Part shown: one piece after another, positions 5,550-6,669 of the stretch
Numbering within the stretch: the first letter of the stretch is position 1
Layout: every line of letters begins with the position of its first letter
Source: JBBDRX01 sp040905245
GTDB lineage: Bacteria; Bacteroidota; Rhodothermia; Balneolales; Balneolaceae
Assembly (NCBI GenBank): GCA_040905245.1
Contig: JBBDRX010000059.1
Span: 1-6,669 of the forward strand
Direction of reading: 5' to 3'
Length of the DNA stretch: 6,669 bases
Made by a program: the position numbers and the translations under genes
The notes under the pieces: generated by a model
What the model saw: only the letters and a program-made list of their open reading frames with translations
Told to the model about the DNA's origin: nothing
The model's database searches: none

Positions 5550-6669
5550 CTACAGCGAATTGGCGAGCTTCAGTTTTGCCACACGCAGCATGAGCGTCTT
5601 TCGCCCCCGCTCTCTGAAGAAGATAACCACACGGGTATCCGTGCCGTCGCCGCTCCTGTTTACAATCTTGCCCTGGCCGAACCGCGGATGGATTACTTCG
5701 GCTCCGGGATAGAACGGATCCTCACCCTCCGGATAGTCGTATTCGATATGGACTCGCTTCGACGGTTTCTTTGGGGGAACTTCTGCCTGACCGTCGTACT
5801 CTACCCGTGTGGAGGGGGAGCTGTTCGGGCCGTCCGGATCTGACCCACCACTCTGCCGGATGGTCGCACCGGTTTCTGTCCGGACTACACCCGGATCCAC
5901 TTCATTCAGGAATCGGGAGCGCAACTGCCGGGTTTCTTCTCCGAATTTGAACCGGATTCGGCAATGGCTAAAGAAGAGATCTTTCTCTGCGCGTGTAATG
6001 GCGACATAGAAGAGCCTCCGCTCTTCCTCGATATCGGCTTCTTCTCCGTCACGCCCCCCCATGGGGAAGAGGTTCTCCTCCAGCCCGACGATAAAGACGA
6101 CCGGAAATTCCAGTCCTTTCGAACCGTGGACAGTCATCAGAGTGACCGCCGGTTTCTCCTCATCGTACTTGTCGGAGTCTGTGATAAGGCTTATTTCCTG
6201 TAGAAACGAGCTGAGCGATGCATCCCGGTTGGTCTTTTCGTAGTAGGAGATGGCATTCTGAAGTTCCACAATATTGTCCCGGCGGCTCAGCGATTGAATG
6301 GAGTTTTCCTCAATGAGCGCACGCATGTAGCCACTCTGTTCCAGCAGTTTCCGGGTTACTTCCAGAATGGTGCCGCCACTCTCCAGATTCTTCCGGAGTG
6401 TATGGATCATTTGGACAAACTCTGCTACCCGAGCGCGTGCCGGTTTGTAGAGGTCGGACAGATCCGTGGCCTGGAGAATAGACCAGACCGGCCGCCCCTG
6501 ATTCCGCGCATTCTGAAGCAGGGTGTTCAGCGATTTTTTCCCGATCCCGCGGGAGGGTTCATTGATAATGCGGAGCAGGCTCTGTTCGTCCATCGGATTT
6601 ACCAACAGGGTGAGGTAGGCCAAAACGTCCTTGATCTCCTTTCGCTGATAAAACGACAGCCCACCCACC
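5550..6669 (-). CDS. uvrD: UvrD/PcrA-type superfamily 1 DNA helicase, C-terminal part
   Basis: This is the C-terminal 372 codons of a 3'-5' SF1A helicase, which unwinds DNA in excision and mismatch repair and can remove RecA or stalled RNA polymerase. The gene runs off the right edge: the GTG at 6668 encodes an internal valine of the conserved VGGLSFYQRKEIKD segment, not a start. Numbering from that codon, motif V is VTLMTVHGSKGLEF (175-188) and motif VI is EEERRLFYVAITRAEKDL (214-231), with the ATP-contacting Arg226. The region between about 25 and 170 is the 2B/2A portion. After a polar linker (about 262-305), residues 319-369 (YPGAEVIHPRFGQGKI, ending KTLMLRVAKLKL) match the C-terminal Tudor-like domain of PcrA/UvrD that contacts RNA polymerase and is absent from Rep. 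The Walker A and B region lies outside the window. The TAG stop lies one base before the barrel gene's ATG. Whether uvrD or pcrA is the better name cannot be settled here. Confidence 0.95.
   Translation of the reverse strand, partial: VGGLSFYQRKEIKDVLAYLTLLVNPMDEQSLLRIINEPSRGIGKKSLNTLLQNARNQGRPVWSILQATDLSDLYKPARARVAEFVQMIHTLRKNLESGGTILEVTRKLLEQSGYMRALIEENSIQSLSRRDNIVELQNAISYYEKTNRDASLSSFLQEISLITDSDKYDEEKPAVTLMTVHGSKGLEFPVVFIVGLEENLFPMGGRDGEEADIEEERRLFYVAITRAEKDLFFSHCRIRFKFGEETRQLRSRFLNEVDPGVVRTETGATIRQSGGSDPDGPNSSPSTRVEYDGQAEVPPKKPSKRVHIEYDYPEGEDPFYPGAEVIHPRFGQGKIVNRSGDGTDTRVVIFFRERGRKTLMLRVAKLKLANSL

Noticed and set aside
6666..6668. GTG at the right edge as a start codon for the helicase.
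   Set aside because: It encodes the valine of the conserved VGG-x-x-FY-x-RKEIKD segment in the middle of SF1 helicases, so the gene continues beyond the window.

Overview
The window carries five protein-coding genes, all on the minus strand. Read in the direction of transcription (right to left), they are a UvrD/PcrA-type DNA helicase (5' end cut by the window edge), a predicted outer-membrane beta-barrel protein of unknown role, the ATP-dependent protease Lon, the ribosome-assembly GTPase RsgA, and the first 66 codons of a second secreted or outer-membrane protein resembling the DUF6588 family. No RNA gene, insertion sequence, CRISPR array, prophage gene or integration site was seen.

The likely host is a Gram-negative member of the Bacteroidota/Rhodothermota/Balneolota (FCB) group. 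The two envelope proteins resemble families typical of that group: a DUF5723-like barrel with Gly-rich N-terminus and 'TDLGF' motif, and a DUF6588-like N-terminus. None of the four visible starts has a clear Shine-Dalgarno sequence, which also fits the group. Base composition is about half G+C by eye, so a Balneolota-like halophile or marine bacterium is plausible. This assignment is an inference without a database search.

Layout: 6669-5550 helicase C-terminal half; 5548-4028 barrel protein, starting one base after the helicase stop; 4027-3841 a 187-base gap holding a nested hairpin and an imperfect palindrome upstream of lon; 3840-1318 lon; 1317-1292 a 26-base gap; 1291-374 rsgA; 373-201 a 173-base A/T-rich gap with two imperfect inverted repeats; 200-1 the partial DUF6588-like gene. 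The helicase/barrel pair and the lon/rsgA pair are each close enough to be co-transcribed. The two larger gaps are the natural places for promoters and transcript ends, but no convincing promoter or intrinsic terminator could be identified.

Functionally this is mostly housekeeping: DNA repair, protein quality control and 30S ribosome maturation, interleaved with two envelope proteins. I do not see a new defence, mobile or biosynthetic system. The points worth checking are small: a tandem homopolymer repeat in the barrel's signal peptide, the structures between the barrel and lon, and the unexplained pairing of a helicase with an outer-membrane protein.
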